Made by a program: the position numbers and the translations under genes
Shown here: one piece after another, positions 9,678-19,489 of the stretch
Layout: each line of letters begins with the position of its first letter
Position numbering within the stretch: position 1 is the first letter of the stretch
Notes under the pieces: model-generated
The model's input: only the letters and a program-made list of their open reading frames with translations
Told to the model about the DNA's origin: nothing
Database searches by the model: none
Origin: Ignavibacteriales bacterium
GTDB taxonomy: Bacteria > Bacteroidota > Ignavibacteria > Ignavibacteriales > Melioribacteraceae
Assembly (NCBI GenBank): GCA_016177735.1
Contig: JACOUS010000023.1
Span: forward strand, 62,001-126,000
Direction: 5' to 3'
Length of the DNA: 64,000 nt

Positions 9678-11780
9678 ATGAGGTGGTTTAAAAACATAAA
9701 AATCAGCAGAAAACTCATCTTAAGTTTTATTGTTATGTCAATTATTACCGCATCAGTCGGGCTAACTGGTATAATGGAAATGAGTTCAATCAATGATATG
9801 CTCAATTCATTATATGAAAATGAAACACTCGGCATTTCATATATGAAAGAGGCTAACATAAATCTCGTATATTTTTCACGGGCGGAAAAGCTTTTTCTTC
9901 TCGCAGCCTCGAGCGAAGAAAGAGAGAAACACCTCGAAAGGATGAAAAAATATGAAGAGACAATGCATAATTATATGGACAAAGCCAAACCGCTTATTCG
10001 CACAGATAAAGGAAAAGAATTGCTTGCTCAATTTGAATCGGCATGGCGTGACTATAAAGAAGTAAATCAGGAAATTATAAATCTTGCTATACAAGATTCA
10101 CTTCAGAGCAATCGAGCCTCGGTAGATTTAGCAAATAAAGTCGGAAGAAAAAAATTAGATGCTGTTGATACAATACTTACCGAAAGTGTACGTGTTAAAG
10201 AAGCAAACGGAAAAGAATTTTATGTAGAAAGCGATAGAGTATACGCAGAAGCAAGGTTTTACATGGTATTACTAATAATCGGTTCCGTTGGTTTGGGGAT
10301 TGTTATTGGACTTTTTGTATCAAAAACAATTAAGAAACCGATTGATGAGGTACTTGCCATGACGCAAGAGTTAGCTAAGGGGCATGTTACTGCAAGAGCT
10401 AAAGTAGAAAGCAAAGATGAACTTGGCGAAATGGCAAATGCATGTAATAAGGTTGCAGAGCAGTTAAATGAGTATGCAGACGTGATGAAAAAAATTGCTG
10501 TAGGACAAATTGATGTTTCCGTTCGAGCAGCAGATAAAGATGATGCGGTAGCGCCGGCTCTAAATTCTATTGTCTCTTCCTTAAACGGTTTGGTAGGAGA
10601 AACAAATTACTTATCAAAAGAAGCGGTTGAAGGTAAACTATCCGTACGAGGTAACGCAAATAAATTTGAAGGCGCTTATAAAGAACTTCTTGGCGGGTTT
10701 AACGAAGTACTCGATGCGGTTGTGTTGCCAGTAAAAGAAAGTGTAGATGTATTGGCTGTAATGTCTCAAGGAGATTTCACGGCAAGAGTAGCGGGAGATT
10801 ATAAAGGCGATCACCAATTGATGAAGAACAGCGTAAATAAACTCGGTGAATCAATAAGCATGGTACTTGGCGAAGTAACAGAAGCAGTTTCAGCCACAGC
10901 GAGCGCAAGCAGTCAAATCAGCTCAAGCAGTGAAGAGATGGCTGCCGGTGCACAAGAACAGAGCAGTCAAACAAGCGAGATAGCCAGTGCAGTCGAGCAG
11001 ATGACCAAAACAATAGTAGATACAACAAAGAATGCGAACGCTGCGGCAGAAACATCCAAGAAAGCCGGTCACATAGCCAAAGAAGGCGGTGATGTAATAA
11101 AGGATACGGTAGAAGGAATGAAACGGATTGCAGAGGTGGTGAAGAATGCTGCACATACTGTTCAGGAACTCGGCTCAAGCAGTGAACAGATAGGAGAAAT
11201 AGTACAGGTGATAGACGAGATTGCAGCTCAAACAAACTTGCTTGCACTCAATGCTGCAATAGAGGCGGCGCGCGCCGGCGAACAAGGAAGAGGTTTTGCA
11301 GTAGTAGCAGATGAAGTTAGAAAACTTGCCGAGCGTACAACCAAAGCAACCAAAGAGATAGGTGAAATGATAAAGAAGATACAGAAAGATACCGATGAAG
11401 CAGTAAAATCAATGAGCCTTGGTACAGAAGAAGTAGAGACGGGCTTAAAACTCGCTGACAAATCCGGCAAATCGTTAAATGAAATAATAGCAGGAGTAGG
11501 AAAGGTAGATGATGTAATCGGCAAAGTTGCTTCGGCAAGTGAAGAACAATCTACAGCCGCAGAACAGATAAGCAAGAATGTGGAGAGCATGAACAGCGTC
11601 ACACAGCAGTCTGCTTCGGGTATTCAGCAGATAGCACGAGCAGCGGAAGACTTAAACAAATTGACAAATAATCTTCAGGATATTGTCTCGCAGTTTAAGA
11701 TAGACGAGAATGAGAGAAACCGTAAAGGTGAAAAGAGCAAATATTCTGTTCGTACAAACGGTAAGATAATTCAAGTATAA
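9678..11780 (+). CDS. Methyl-accepting chemotaxis protein
   Basis: A 700-residue transmembrane chemoreceptor. TM1 is at about 12-34, followed by a periplasmic four-helix-type region (35-190) and TM2 at about 194-213. A HAMP domain (about 214-265) and a second HAMP-like stretch ([18 protein letters not shown]) follow, then the long helical signalling domain (about 390-680). The conserved hairpin tip is [19 protein letters not shown] (about 513), which contacts CheA and CheW. There is no CheR-binding pentapeptide at the C-terminus. cheW follows 20 bases downstream, so the two are co-transcribed. GGGG lies 8 bases before the ATG. The periplasmic region gives no clue to ligand. Confidence 0.95.
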   Translation: MRWFKNIKISRKLILSFIVMSIITASVGLTGIMEMSSINDMLNSLYENETLGISYMKEANINLVYFSRAEKLFLLAASSEEREKHLERMKKYEETMHNYMDKAKPLIRTDKGKELLAQFESAWRDYKEVNQEIINLAIQDSLQSNRASVDLANKVGRKKLDAVDTILTESVRVKEANGKEFYVESDRVYAEARFYMVLLIIGSVGLGIVIGLFVSKTIKKPIDEVLAMTQELAKGHVTARAKVESKDELGEMANACNKVAEQLNEYADVMKKIAVGQIDVSVRAADKDDAVAPALNSIVSSLNGLVGETNYLSKEAVEGKLSVRGNANKFEGAYKELLGGFNEVLDAVVLPVKESVDVLAVMSQGDFTARVAGDYKGDHQLMKNSVNKLGESISMVLGEVTEAVSATASASSQISSSSEEMAAGAQEQSSQTSEIASAVEQMTKTIVDTTKNANAAAETSKKAGHIAKEGGDVIKDTVEGMKRIAEVVKNAAHTVQELGSSSEQIGEIVQVIDEIAAQTNLLALNAAIEAARAGEQGRGFAVVADEVRKLAERTTKATKEIGEMIKKIQKDTDEAVKSMSLGTEEVETGLKLADKSGKSLNEIIAGVGKVDDVIGKVASASEEQSTAAEQISKNVESMNSVTQQSASGIQQIARAAEDLNKLTNNLQDIVSQFKIDENERNRKGEKSKYSVRTNGKIIQV

Positions 11781-11800
11781 AAAAATGTAGAGGTTGAAAA

Positions 11801-12301
11801 ATGGAAAAAGGGATCAACAAAAAAGTAAATGAACAACAAGAAGAATTACTTCAGCTGGTAAGTTTCCGTTTGGGCAATGAAGAATTCGGTGTAAACATAT
11901 TGAACGTTCAGGAAATAAACCGGATGATACAAATAACGAAAGTTCCCAACTCGCCGGATTTTGTTGAAGGTGTAATAAATCTAAGAGGCAGAATAATCCC
12001 GGTAATAAGTTTGCGCAAGCGAATCGGAATACCCGATAAAGAACAAGATAAAGACACACGCATAGTAGTTGTTGAAATAAGCGGTCAGACAATAGGTTTC
12101 ATTGTTGATTCTGTAAACGAAGTGCTAAGAATTCCCAAGAGTATAACCGAACCGCCGCCGGAAATTGTAGTATCCGGAATCAGCTCGGAATTTATTAGTG
12201 CCGTAGGAAAATTGGAAGACAGACTTTTGATATTAATTGATCTGGAAAAAATAATAACATTAGAGGAGAAAAAAGTTCTTGCAGAAGAAACAGTTTCCTA
12301 A
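11801..12301 (+). CDS. cheW: Chemotaxis coupling protein CheW
   Basis: A 166-residue single-domain CheW-like protein. The core reads LVSFRLGNEEFGVNILNVQE, EINRMIQITKVPNSP, VEGVINLRGRIIPVISL and a final LLILIDLEKI, the normal CheW pattern of two SH3-like beta barrels. It couples chemoreceptors to the kinase CheA at the inner face of the membrane. It lies between two chemoreceptor genes. No cheA, cheY, cheR or cheB is present in the window, so the rest of the pathway must be elsewhere. A terminator-like hairpin follows at 12339. Confidence 0.95.
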   Translation: MEKGINKKVNEQQEELLQLVSFRLGNEEFGVNILNVQEINRMIQITKVPNSPDFVEGVINLRGRIIPVISLRKRIGIPDKEQDKDTRIVVVEISGQTIGFIVDSVNEVLRIPKSITEPPPEIVVSGISSEFISAVGKLEDRLLILIDLEKIITLEEKKVLAEETVS

Positions 12302-12338
12302 ATAATCCTACCAAATAAAGAGCCCTCACCCTCTCAGA

Positions 12339-12394
12339 GAGCATTCGATAACCGACCCCTCGAAGAAAAAAAAGGTTACGAATGCTCCTTTTTT
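12339..12394 (+). terminator. Terminator of the chemoreceptor-cheW operon
   Basis: GAGCATTCG (12339-12347) plus ATAACC pairs with GGTTACGAATGCTC (12374-12387), followed by CTTTTTT. The stem ends and the loop (CACCC/GACCCCTC then an A-run) closely match the hairpin after the second chemoreceptor at 15140. Confidence 0.75.
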
Positions 12395-12699
12395 ATAAGC
12401 CGCAACGAACCTTCGAAAAAAAAGTAAAGTAAAAAAAATACTTGGTTTGCATATGGTAATATGAACATGCGCATACTTTAGTCAAAAAATTATGTTGGGA
12501 CTAAACTGACACTTCATCCTACGGCAAGTTATTGCTATCACAAAATTTGCGGGGACTTCTTATTTGTTATAAAAAATACCGATCAGAATGTTCGTTCACC
12601 AAAAACAACCGCTTGAAACTATCTTCATAATATCTTCAGCAGTCTGCACGATAATTGAGTGAGAATTAAATTATTAAAAATATAGGAGGGTATAAAACA
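12395..12699. other. Intergenic leader of the second chemoreceptor
   Basis: About 305 bases without a gene between the cheW terminator and the second chemoreceptor. The notable content is the shared element at 12610-12626; the rest shows nothing I can name. Confidence 0.5.
12610..12626 (+). promoter_or_regulatory. Upstream element shared by the chemoreceptor genes, copy 2
   Basis: CGCTTGAAACTATCTTC, preceded by CAAAAACAAC, matches the stretch at 9531-9547 with few changes. It lies 73 bases before the chemoreceptor ATG. A weaker third relative (GGTTGAAACCGTTATTG) is at 15260-15276. Confidence 0.35.
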
Positions 12700-15054
12700 A
12701 TGAGCTGGTTTAAGAACATTAGTATTAGTAAAAAGCTTTTAATAAGCTTTGCCGTTCTTGCGGCACTTACGGCAGTAGTTGGTTTTTTCGGACAAAAGTA
12801 TATTTCTGAAATGAACGAACGCTCCGCTTATATGTATGAAAACAGTGTTGCTTCATTAAAGGTCTTCTGTGAAATCAGGGCAGACTTTGAAGAAATAGGC
12901 GGTATGATGAAAACCGTAGCATTAGATCCTAACCTGGAAACAAAAAAATCTGCATTGCAAAGAATTAGAGAAATTGTTGCTGTCAGAGAAAAGAATATTG
13001 AAAAATATGGAACGCTGATCAGCAACGATGAAGGCATGCGGCTATTTAACGAAGTGAAAAATATTTCTGAAAATCTTTCCGGACAAGTTTCTTTATTCAT
13101 ACAAAGTGCAGAAGCACGCAATTATAAAATTTGCGCAAAAATATTTACGGAACAGATTAATCCTCTTAGGCAAAAACTTAGAAAAGCAATTATAGATAAT
13201 TACGATTTTAATGTAAGATATGCCGAGTTGATGTACCAAAATAATGAAGAGACATACTCGAATGCAACGATGTGGATGATAACAATCTCTATGTTTGCTG
13301 TTATCTCAGCATTAATATTGGGTGTATTTATCGCCCGAATAATAAACCGTCCAATCAACTTAGTAAAAGAGCGGGTTGCACAATTACAAGGTCTCTGCAT
13401 TACAAATCTCGGCAACGGTCTACAAGCAATGTCGAAAGGTGATCTAACGGCAAAGGTAGAAAAAGCAACCCAGCCTTTGAACATGAATCAAAAAGATGAG
13501 GTAGGAATACTGGCAAATATTGTTGACCAAATGATTTTGAAATCGCAAGCTGGAATAGATGCATACGAACTGGTAAGAGACAGAATTGAACAGTTAGTAC
13601 ACGAGACGGATGCTTTAACAAAAGCCGGCAAAGAAGGGAAGTTAGATACACGCGGCGAAGCAGCAAAATTTGAAGGCGTGTATAAAGGATTGATCAAAGG
13701 AATAAATGAAACATTAGATGCGGTGATACTGCCGGTAAAAGAAGGTTCGGATGTACTGGAAAAAATATCTAAAGGTGATTTAACAGTTAATGTAATCGGC
13801 GATTACAGCGGGGATCATCAAATAATAAAGAAGAGCATAAATACATTAATTGGAAAAATAAAACAGTTAATTCACGAAACCGATACTTTATCTAAAGCCG
13901 GTAAGGAAGGAAAGTTGGATACAAGAGGCGATGTATCAAAGTTTGAGGGTGCTTACAAAGAATTGATACAAGGTGTTAATGATATTCTGGATGCGGTAGT
14001 ACTACCCGTGAAAGAAGGTTCCGATGTTCTTGAAATGATGGCAAAAGGAGATTTAACAATAAGAGTTAATGGAGATTACAGAGGCGATCACCAATTAATC
14101 AAGAAGAGTATAAACGGTTTGGCGGATTCTTTTTACCGTGCATTAACTGATGTTACAACAGCAGTACAAGCTACGGCAAGTGCAAGCAGTCAAATCAGTT
14201 CCAGCAGTGAAGAAATGGCAGCAGGTGCTCAAGAACAAAGCAGACAAACATCTGATATTGTAAGCGCAATTGAACAAATGACCGGCACAATTCTTAAAAC
14301 AACTAAAGATTCAGGTATGGCTGCAGAAAAAGCGCGCCAAGCCGGTGAAATTGCCGAAGAAGGAGGAAGAATTGTAGAGGAAACAATTATTGGCATGAAC
14401 AGAATTGCAGAAGTTGTAAAACGTTCTGCATTAACCGTTAAAGAACTTGGCAAGAGTAGTGATCAAATTGGAGAGATAGTACAGGTAATAAATGATATTG
14501 CTGATCAAACAAACTTGCTTGCTTTGAATGCGGCAATAGAAGCGGCGCGTGCCGGCGAACAAGGAAGAGGTTTTGCTGTAGTTGCAGATGAAGTTAGAAA
14601 ATTAGCAGAAAGAACCGCGAAGGCAACTAAAGAAATAGCAGGTATGATAAAACAAATACAAAACGATACCGGTGATGCCGTAGAATCAATGGAAGTAGGT
14701 GCATTAGAAGTTGAAAAAGGGAAAGAATTATCCGAGCAAGCCGGGAAATCATTAAATGCAATAATATCAGGTGCGCGCGATACAGTTGAAATGATTTCAT
14801 TGGTAGCTGCCGCAAGTGAAGAACAATCTGCTGCCTCGGAACAGATTAGTAAGAATATTGAAGTGATAAGCACAATTACTAATCAAAGCGCAACCGGAAT
14901 TCAACAAGTAGCTCGTGCCGCCGAGGACCTGAACAGACAGACCGAAAGTTTGAAAGAGCTTGTCTCGCAGTTCAGCTTAGATGAAACCGATAAAAAAGTA
15001 TCAATACGTTCTGAAAGTTATATAAGAAGCAACGGCAAATTTGTTGCGGCATAA
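12700..15054 (+). CDS. Methyl-accepting chemotaxis protein with duplicated HAMP-type linker
   Basis: A 784-residue chemoreceptor related to the one at 9678. TM1 is at about 12-30, with a periplasmic helical region to about 188, TM2 at about 190-212 and a HAMP domain after it. Two tandem copies of a 91-residue module follow (about 297-388 and 388-479). Each carries [31 protein letters not shown] and GDLT...GDY.GDHQ.IKKSIN. The signalling helix ends at about 760, with hairpin tip [19 protein letters not shown] (about 600). There is no C-terminal CheR pentapeptide. AGGAGGG lies 9 bases before the ATG. The gene has its own leader and terminator, so it is a separate transcription unit. Confidence 0.95.
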   Translation: MSWFKNISISKKLLISFAVLAALTAVVGFFGQKYISEMNERSAYMYENSVASLKVFCEIRADFEEIGGMMKTVALDPNLETKKSALQRIREIVAVREKNIEKYGTLISNDEGMRLFNEVKNISENLSGQVSLFIQSAEARNYKICAKIFTEQINPLRQKLRKAIIDNYDFNVRYAELMYQNNEETYSNATMWMITISMFAVISALILGVFIARIINRPINLVKERVAQLQGLCITNLGNGLQAMSKGDLTAKVEKATQPLNMNQKDEVGILANIVDQMILKSQAGIDAYELVRDRIEQLVHETDALTKAGKEGKLDTRGEAAKFEGVYKGLIKGINETLDAVILPVKEGSDVLEKISKGDLTVNVIGDYSGDHQIIKKSINTLIGKIKQLIHETDTLSKAGKEGKLDTRGDVSKFEGAYKELIQGVNDILDAVVLPVKEGSDVLEMMAKGDLTIRVNGDYRGDHQLIKKSINGLADSFYRALTDVTTAVQATASASSQISSSSEEMAAGAQEQSRQTSDIVSAIEQMTGTILKTTKDSGMAAEKARQAGEIAEEGGRIVEETIIGMNRIAEVVKRSALTVKELGKSSDQIGEIVQVINDIADQTNLLALNAAIEAARAGEQGRGFAVVADEVRKLAERTAKATKEIAGMIKQIQNDTGDAVESMEVGALEVEKGKELSEQAGKSLNAIISGARDTVEMISLVAAASEEQSAASEQISKNIEVISTITNQSATGIQQVARAAEDLNRQTESLKELVSQFSLDETDKKVSIRSESYIRSNGKFVAA
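13591..14136 (+). repeat. Tandem 273-bp coding duplication (HAMP-type module)
   Basis: The stretch beginning CAGTTAGTACACGAGAC at 13591 recurs, diverged but in frame, beginning CAGTTAATTCACGAAAC at 13864. The unit is 273 bp (91 residues). Poly-HAMP arrays of this sort are known in chemoreceptors and sensor kinases. Confidence 0.8.
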
Positions 15055-15139
15055 TTAAAGCGCACACAAAACGTTATCGAAAAATATAACTTGAAAAAAT
15101 ATTGTAAAATACATTTCTAAAAAAACAATCCTCAGAATT

Positions 15140-15192
15140 GAGCATTCCCGGCACCCCTCAAAAAAAATGGGAAGGAATGCTCTTTTCTTTTT
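15140..15192 (+). terminator. Terminator after the second chemoreceptor
   Basis: GAGCATTCC (15140-15148) pairs with GGAATGCTC (15174-15182), followed by TTTTCTTTTT. The loop carries CACCCCTC and an A-run, as in the hairpin at 12339. Confidence 0.75.
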
Positions 15193-15270
15193 AACGAAAC
15201 TAATTTGCGAATTTTTTTTTTTGTTAAATAATATTTTTTTCATCACAAACTTAACTAATGGTTGAAACCG

Positions 15271-15292
15271 TTATTGTATATCATACACTATG
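15271..15292 (+). promoter_or_regulatory. Predicted Nudix-regulator operator, site 1
   Basis: TTATTGT-ATATCAT-ACACTATG. This is one of five matches to an interrupted palindrome (TTATTGT-N7-ACACTAAG) found only before the first genes of the three glycan operons. It ends 48 bases before the start chosen for the phosphoesterase at 15341, and it would overlap the alternative start at 15290. Confidence 0.55.
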
Positions 15293-15340
15293 TTTGTAAT
15301 TTATTCAACAAAAATCAATTTTAAATTGGAATACCGTGGA

Positions 15341-16363
15341 ATGAGAAAGGGAATAAATCATTATATAGTTATAAAATTGGTTTTAATTTTTTCTTTGCTG
15401 GCTCACGATACAGCAGAAAGCCAAAACGGTAATAAAGAAAAATTAGATGTTACATTTTTTGTTGCCGCCGATTTGCATTTTGATCCTCCGCCGGAAACAG
15501 ATCAGTATTATCATGTAGCCGCTATGAATTCGATTAGCGGAATTTTCGATACCAACAAAGTATTAACATTTCTGGAAGAAATCGGGGGAAGCAAAACTGG
15601 TTTTGGAAGCTGCGGGCAAAAAATAAATATTCCTAAAGGTGTTGTACTGGTTGGCGATATAACGGATCGAGCCGAACCTTCGTCATTAAAACTTCTCAAA
15701 GAGAGATATGAAATAGGAATGGGTATTAACCAGATCCACTTTCAGGTTTATGTAGGATTAGGAAACCACGATCTCGATCCCCAGCATGTTGAACCTCGCC
15801 AAGAGGAATACCGAAAACAAATGCTGAACTACGTTACCGCCCGGCATCAAGGTAATAATGCGCCGGTAAGTGTTGATAATTTTGACAGCACATCTCACAA
15901 CTATTCATGGAATTGGGGTAATCTGCATTTGGTGCAAACTCATAGATTTGCCGGTAACATAGAAAACGGACATGTTAACAGTCTTGAATGGTTAAAAGCT
16001 GATTTGAAAAAATATGCTTCGAACGGAGAGCCGGTTATTATTTTTCAACATTACGGGTTTGATAAATTCTCACTTGGTTGGTGGAGCGATGCCGAACGAA
16101 ACGCACTAAAAGAAGTTTTGAAAGATTACAATGTGGTTGGAATTTTTACCGGGCACAATCACTTTGCAGAAAATTTGAAGTGGGGAGAAATTCCGGTTTT
16201 TCAAGTTAACAATGCATGGAAAGATGAAGACGGAAACGGTTCGTTCGCTGTTTGTCATGTAACCGATGAATATATTGATATTGTTACATGCAGATGGAAA
16301 GACGGTGAGGGGAATGCAGAATTTGTATTCCCTTTTTATACAAAAAAGTTTAATCAAAAATAA
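15341..16363 (+). CDS. Secreted calcineurin-like metallophosphoesterase
   Basis: A 340-residue exported metallophosphatase. After a signal peptide (hydrophobic VIKLVLIFSLLA) come the metal-binding blocks of the calcineurin-like fold: AADLHFD, VLVGDITDR, VGLGNHDLD, IIFQHYG and IFTGHNHF. The family hydrolyses phosphomonoesters or diesters with a two-metal centre. I chose the ATG at 15341. An ATG at 15290 is in frame but lies inside the predicted operator, and the signal peptide fits the later start better. The GH92 mannosidase follows 15 bases downstream, so the two are co-transcribed. The substrate cannot be read from the sequence; a phosphorylated glycan is suggested by the neighbours. Confidence 0.85.
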   Translation: MRKGINHYIVIKLVLIFSLLAHDTAESQNGNKEKLDVTFFVAADLHFDPPPETDQYYHVAAMNSISGIFDTNKVLTFLEEIGGSKTGFGSCGQKINIPKGVVLVGDITDRAEPSSLKLLKERYEIGMGINQIHFQVYVGLGNHDLDPQHVEPRQEEYRKQMLNYVTARHQGNNAPVSVDNFDSTSHNYSWNWGNLHLVQTHRFAGNIENGHVNSLEWLKADLKKYASNGEPVIIFQHYGFDKFSLGWWSDAERNALKEVLKDYNVVGIFTGHNHFAENLKWGEIPVFQVNNAWKDEDGNGSFAVCHVTDEYIDIVTCRWKDGEGNAEFVFPFYTKKFNQK

Positions 16364-16378
16364 TTTCGGGAAAATATC

Positions 16379-19321
16379 ATGAAAAAAAATTGCTTCGGAA
16401 TTTACATTTTACTTTTGGCTGGATGTTTCAATCTTTATGCACAAAATGTAACTAAGTATGTTAATCCTTTCATAGGTACCGGCGGACACGGACACACATT
16501 TCCCGGTGCATCTGTTCCTTTTGGAATGGTGCAATTAAGTCCCGATACTGATATTGAAGGATGGGACTGGTGTTCGGGTTATCACACTTCGGATAATTCG
16601 ATAATGGGTTTTAGTCATACACATCTCAGCGGAACGGGTGGTGCAGATTACGGCGATGTTTTATTGATGCCAACTATCGGCGAGTTAAAAATTATTCCCG
16701 GAAGTAAAACGAACCCAGATGAAGGTTACCGCTCACGGTTCACTCATAAAAATGAAAAAGCAGAAGCGGGTTACTACAGTGTAATTCTGGATGATTACAA
16801 AATCAAAGCAGAACTTACCGCAACAACACGAGCCGGATTTCATAAATACACTTTCCCGGAATCAAAAAATTCTAACATCATCATTGATTTAAAACACGGA
16901 ATATCCGACCGGACAGTTGAATCATATATAGATTTTGTGAGTACTACACAAGTAGAAGGATATCGAAGATCAAAAGGATGGGCAAATGATCAAATTCTCT
17001 ACTTCGTTATAAAGTTTTCGAAACCGTTCGAATCATTCGGCACTGCTATAGATGAGAAAATTTCTGCAAGTGTGAAAGATGCAAAAGGTGAAAACGTAAA
17101 AGGATATGTTCGATATAAAACAAGCGAAGGCGAACAAGTGTTGGTGAAAGTAGGAATTTCAGCAGTAAGTATTGAAGGAGCGAGAAAAAATCTTGATGCT
17201 GAAATTGCCAATTGGAATTTTGACAAAACACGTAACGAAGCAGAACAAATGTGGGAAAAAGAACTTGGCAAAATAAAAGTTGAAGGCGGCACTACAGAAC
17301 AAAAAACTGTTTTCTACACCGCACTGTTTCATACAATGATTCATCCGAATATTTTTATGGATGTTGACGGACAATTCAGAGATATGGATAACAAAATTTA
17401 TCAAGCAAAAAATTTCAATTACTACACTGTTTATTCTTTGTGGGATACATACCGCGCATTGCATCCGCTTTTCACTTTGATAGAACCGGAACGTGATGTT
17501 GATATGATAAAAACATTGCTTGCGAAATATGAAACGGGCGGATTGCTTCCCGTGTGGGAATTATCTTCGAACGAAACCGGTACAATGATCGGCTACCATT
17601 CTATTCCGGTAATTGTAGATGCATTCATGAAAGGCTTAAGAAATTTTGATGTTGAAAAAGCATTCACAGCGATGAAGAGAAGTGCGGATATGAATCATCT
17701 CGGATTAAAAACATACAAAGAACTTAATTACGTTGCATCGGACAGCGAGCACGAGTCAGTATCAAAAACTTTGGAATATTCTTACGATGACTGGTGCATA
17801 GCAATGATGGCAAAAGAACTCGGCAAAGAAGATGATTACGAACGATTCTACAAAAGAGCGATGAACTATAAAAATTTGTTTGACGGGTACAACGGATTTA
17901 TGCGCGGAAAAAAATCCGACGGCACATGGGTCCCGCTTTTTAATCCGTATGCTGTAACCCGCGATTTTACGGAAGCAAATTCGTGGCAGTATTCTCTTTA
18001 TGTTCCGCATGATGTTAACGGTTTGAAAAGTCTTTACGGCGGCGGCGATAAACTTGCAAAAAAACTTGATGAAACTTTTGAAGCCGATTCCAAACTTGAA
18101 GGAAAACAACAATCGGATATTTCCGGATTGATCGGGCAATACGCGCACGGCAATGAGCCGAGTCATCATATGGCATACCTCTACAACTTTACGCCGGAAC
18201 CGTGGAAAACCCAAAAGTGGGTGCACAATATTATGGATAATATGTACACAGCTTTGCCCGACGGCTTAAGCGGCAACGAAGACTGCGGACAAATGTCGGC
18301 GTGGCTGGTATTAAGTGCGATGGGCTTCTATCAAGTGTGCCCGGGCACAGACGAGTATGTTATCGGAACGCCTCTCTTCGAAAAGGTAACAATTGATAAC
18401 GGTAATGGAAAGAAATTTGTAGTTGAAGCACACGGCGTTTCATCGAAAAATATTTATATCCAATCGGTTAAGTTGAACGATGTATCGTACAACAAAAATT
18501 TTATCAAGTATGATAATATTATGAACGGTGCAAAGATTATTTTTGAAATGGGCGACGAGCCGAATAAAAATTGGGGAACCGGAAAAGAAAATCAGCCGTA
18601 TTCTTTTTCACAAATTGATTTTGTTTCTACTCCGTATCAAAAAAGTGATATAACTTATTTTGAAAATTCTGCCGTTGTTGATTTAACAACACGAACAGTT
18701 GGCGCTGAAATTCGCTATACGCTGGATGGAAGCGAGCCGGATGGACATTCAAAATTATTTTCCGGACCGTTTCAGTTAACAGAATCTGCAATAATCAAAG
18801 CAAAGGCGTTTAAGGGGGGAATGGATCCAAGTCCTCTTTCGTTAATCGAAGCGAACAAGCTTATTTATTTCGAACCGGAAAGTCTTCAGAAGCCGGTCAA
18901 CGGAATTAATTATGAATATTACGAAGGAACATTTTCAAGTGTGTTCGATTTTGCATCGAGTAAAGCATTGAAATCAGGAAGTCTGAAAAATTTTGATTTA
19001 AGTCCGGCAGAAAAAGAAGATCATTACGGATTTAAATTTACCGGTTATGTAAAAATTCCTAAAAAAGGTTTTTATCAATTTTATACTTTGTCCGATGACG
19101 GCTCGGTATTATTTATTGATGACAAACAAATTGTTGGTAACGACGGCTCGCACGGAGCCTTGGAAGCATCCGGTCTGATTGCGCTTAAAGAAGGTTTCCA
19201 CCGTTTGACATTATTATACTTCGAAGATTATGAAGGGAACAGTATCGAAGTTAAATTTGAAGGTCCGGAAATTGAAAAACAAGCAATCCCGGATTCAATG
19301 TTATTTTGCGAAGGTGAGTAA
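16379..19321 (+). CDS. GH92 family alpha-mannosidase with C-terminal PA14 domain
   Basis: A 980-residue exported enzyme. The N-terminus is hydrophobic and has a possible lipobox (LLAGC, residues 13-17), so it may be a lipoprotein, although LYAQN also looks like an ordinary cleavage site. The catalytic part (about 25-745) has GH92 hallmarks: NPFIGTGGHGHTFPGA, SDSEHESVSKTLEYSYDDW (about 460) and GNEDCGQMSAWLVLSAMG (about 635). GH92 enzymes are calcium-dependent exo-acting alpha-mannosidases. A chitobiase-C-like domain (SEPDG, about 785) and a PA14 domain (FYTLSDDGSVLFIDD, about 905) follow. The same two-domain tail ends the phosphatase at 21091. The preceding gene is a phosphoesterase, which fits removal of phosphate and mannose from one glycan. 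Confidence 0.93.
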   Translation: MKKNCFGIYILLLAGCFNLYAQNVTKYVNPFIGTGGHGHTFPGASVPFGMVQLSPDTDIEGWDWCSGYHTSDNSIMGFSHTHLSGTGGADYGDVLLMPTIGELKIIPGSKTNPDEGYRSRFTHKNEKAEAGYYSVILDDYKIKAELTATTRAGFHKYTFPESKNSNIIIDLKHGISDRTVESYIDFVSTTQVEGYRRSKGWANDQILYFVIKFSKPFESFGTAIDEKISASVKDAKGENVKGYVRYKTSEGEQVLVKVGISAVSIEGARKNLDAEIANWNFDKTRNEAEQMWEKELGKIKVEGGTTEQKTVFYTALFHTMIHPNIFMDVDGQFRDMDNKIYQAKNFNYYTVYSLWDTYRALHPLFTLIEPERDVDMIKTLLAKYETGGLLPVWELSSNETGTMIGYHSIPVIVDAFMKGLRNFDVEKAFTAMKRSADMNHLGLKTYKELNYVASDSEHESVSKTLEYSYDDWCIAMMAKELGKEDDYERFYKRAMNYKNLFDGYNGFMRGKKSDGTWVPLFNPYAVTRDFTEANSWQYSLYVPHDVNGLKSLYGGGDKLAKKLDETFEADSKLEGKQQSDISGLIGQYAHGNEPSHHMAYLYNFTPEPWKTQKWVHNIMDNMYTALPDGLSGNEDCGQMSAWLVLSAMGFYQVCPGTDEYVIGTPLFEKVTIDNGNGKKFVVEAHGVSSKNIYIQSVKLNDVSYNKNFIKYDNIMNGAKIIFEMGDEPNKNWGTGKENQPYSFSQIDFVSTPYQKSDITYFENSAVVDLTTRTVGAEIRYTLDGSEPDGHSKLFSGPFQLTESAIIKAKAFKGGMDPSPLSLIEANKLIYFEPESLQKPVNGINYEYYEGTFSSVFDFASSKALKSGSLKNFDLSPAEKEDHYGFKFTGYVKIPKKGFYQFYTLSDDGSVLFIDDKQIVGNDGSHGALEASGLIALKEGFHRLTLLYFEDYEGNSIEVKFEGPEIEKQAIPDSMLFCEGE

Positions 19322-19489
19322 CAATAGTAATTTTATTTTTTTGTATTGATGGTCTTCCAGTTAAAAAGCATCGGGTAAAAACATCATCATAATCTTGATC
19401 AAAAAAGAACAAGAGTTTATCCGCTGTTTTTTGGCGGGCATGGGTATGACCAAGAAATTTGTTGAAAAAATTTTTGAGAGTGAAAATCA

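Noticed and set aside
11228-11602. Long antisense frames inside both chemoreceptor genes (also 14505-14873)
   Set aside because: They occur at the same place in both receptors and reflect the biased codon pattern of the signalling helix, not a gene.
13591-14136. Repeat in the chemoreceptor considered as a CRISPR-like or mobile repeat
   Set aside because: It is a coding duplication in frame with no spacers.
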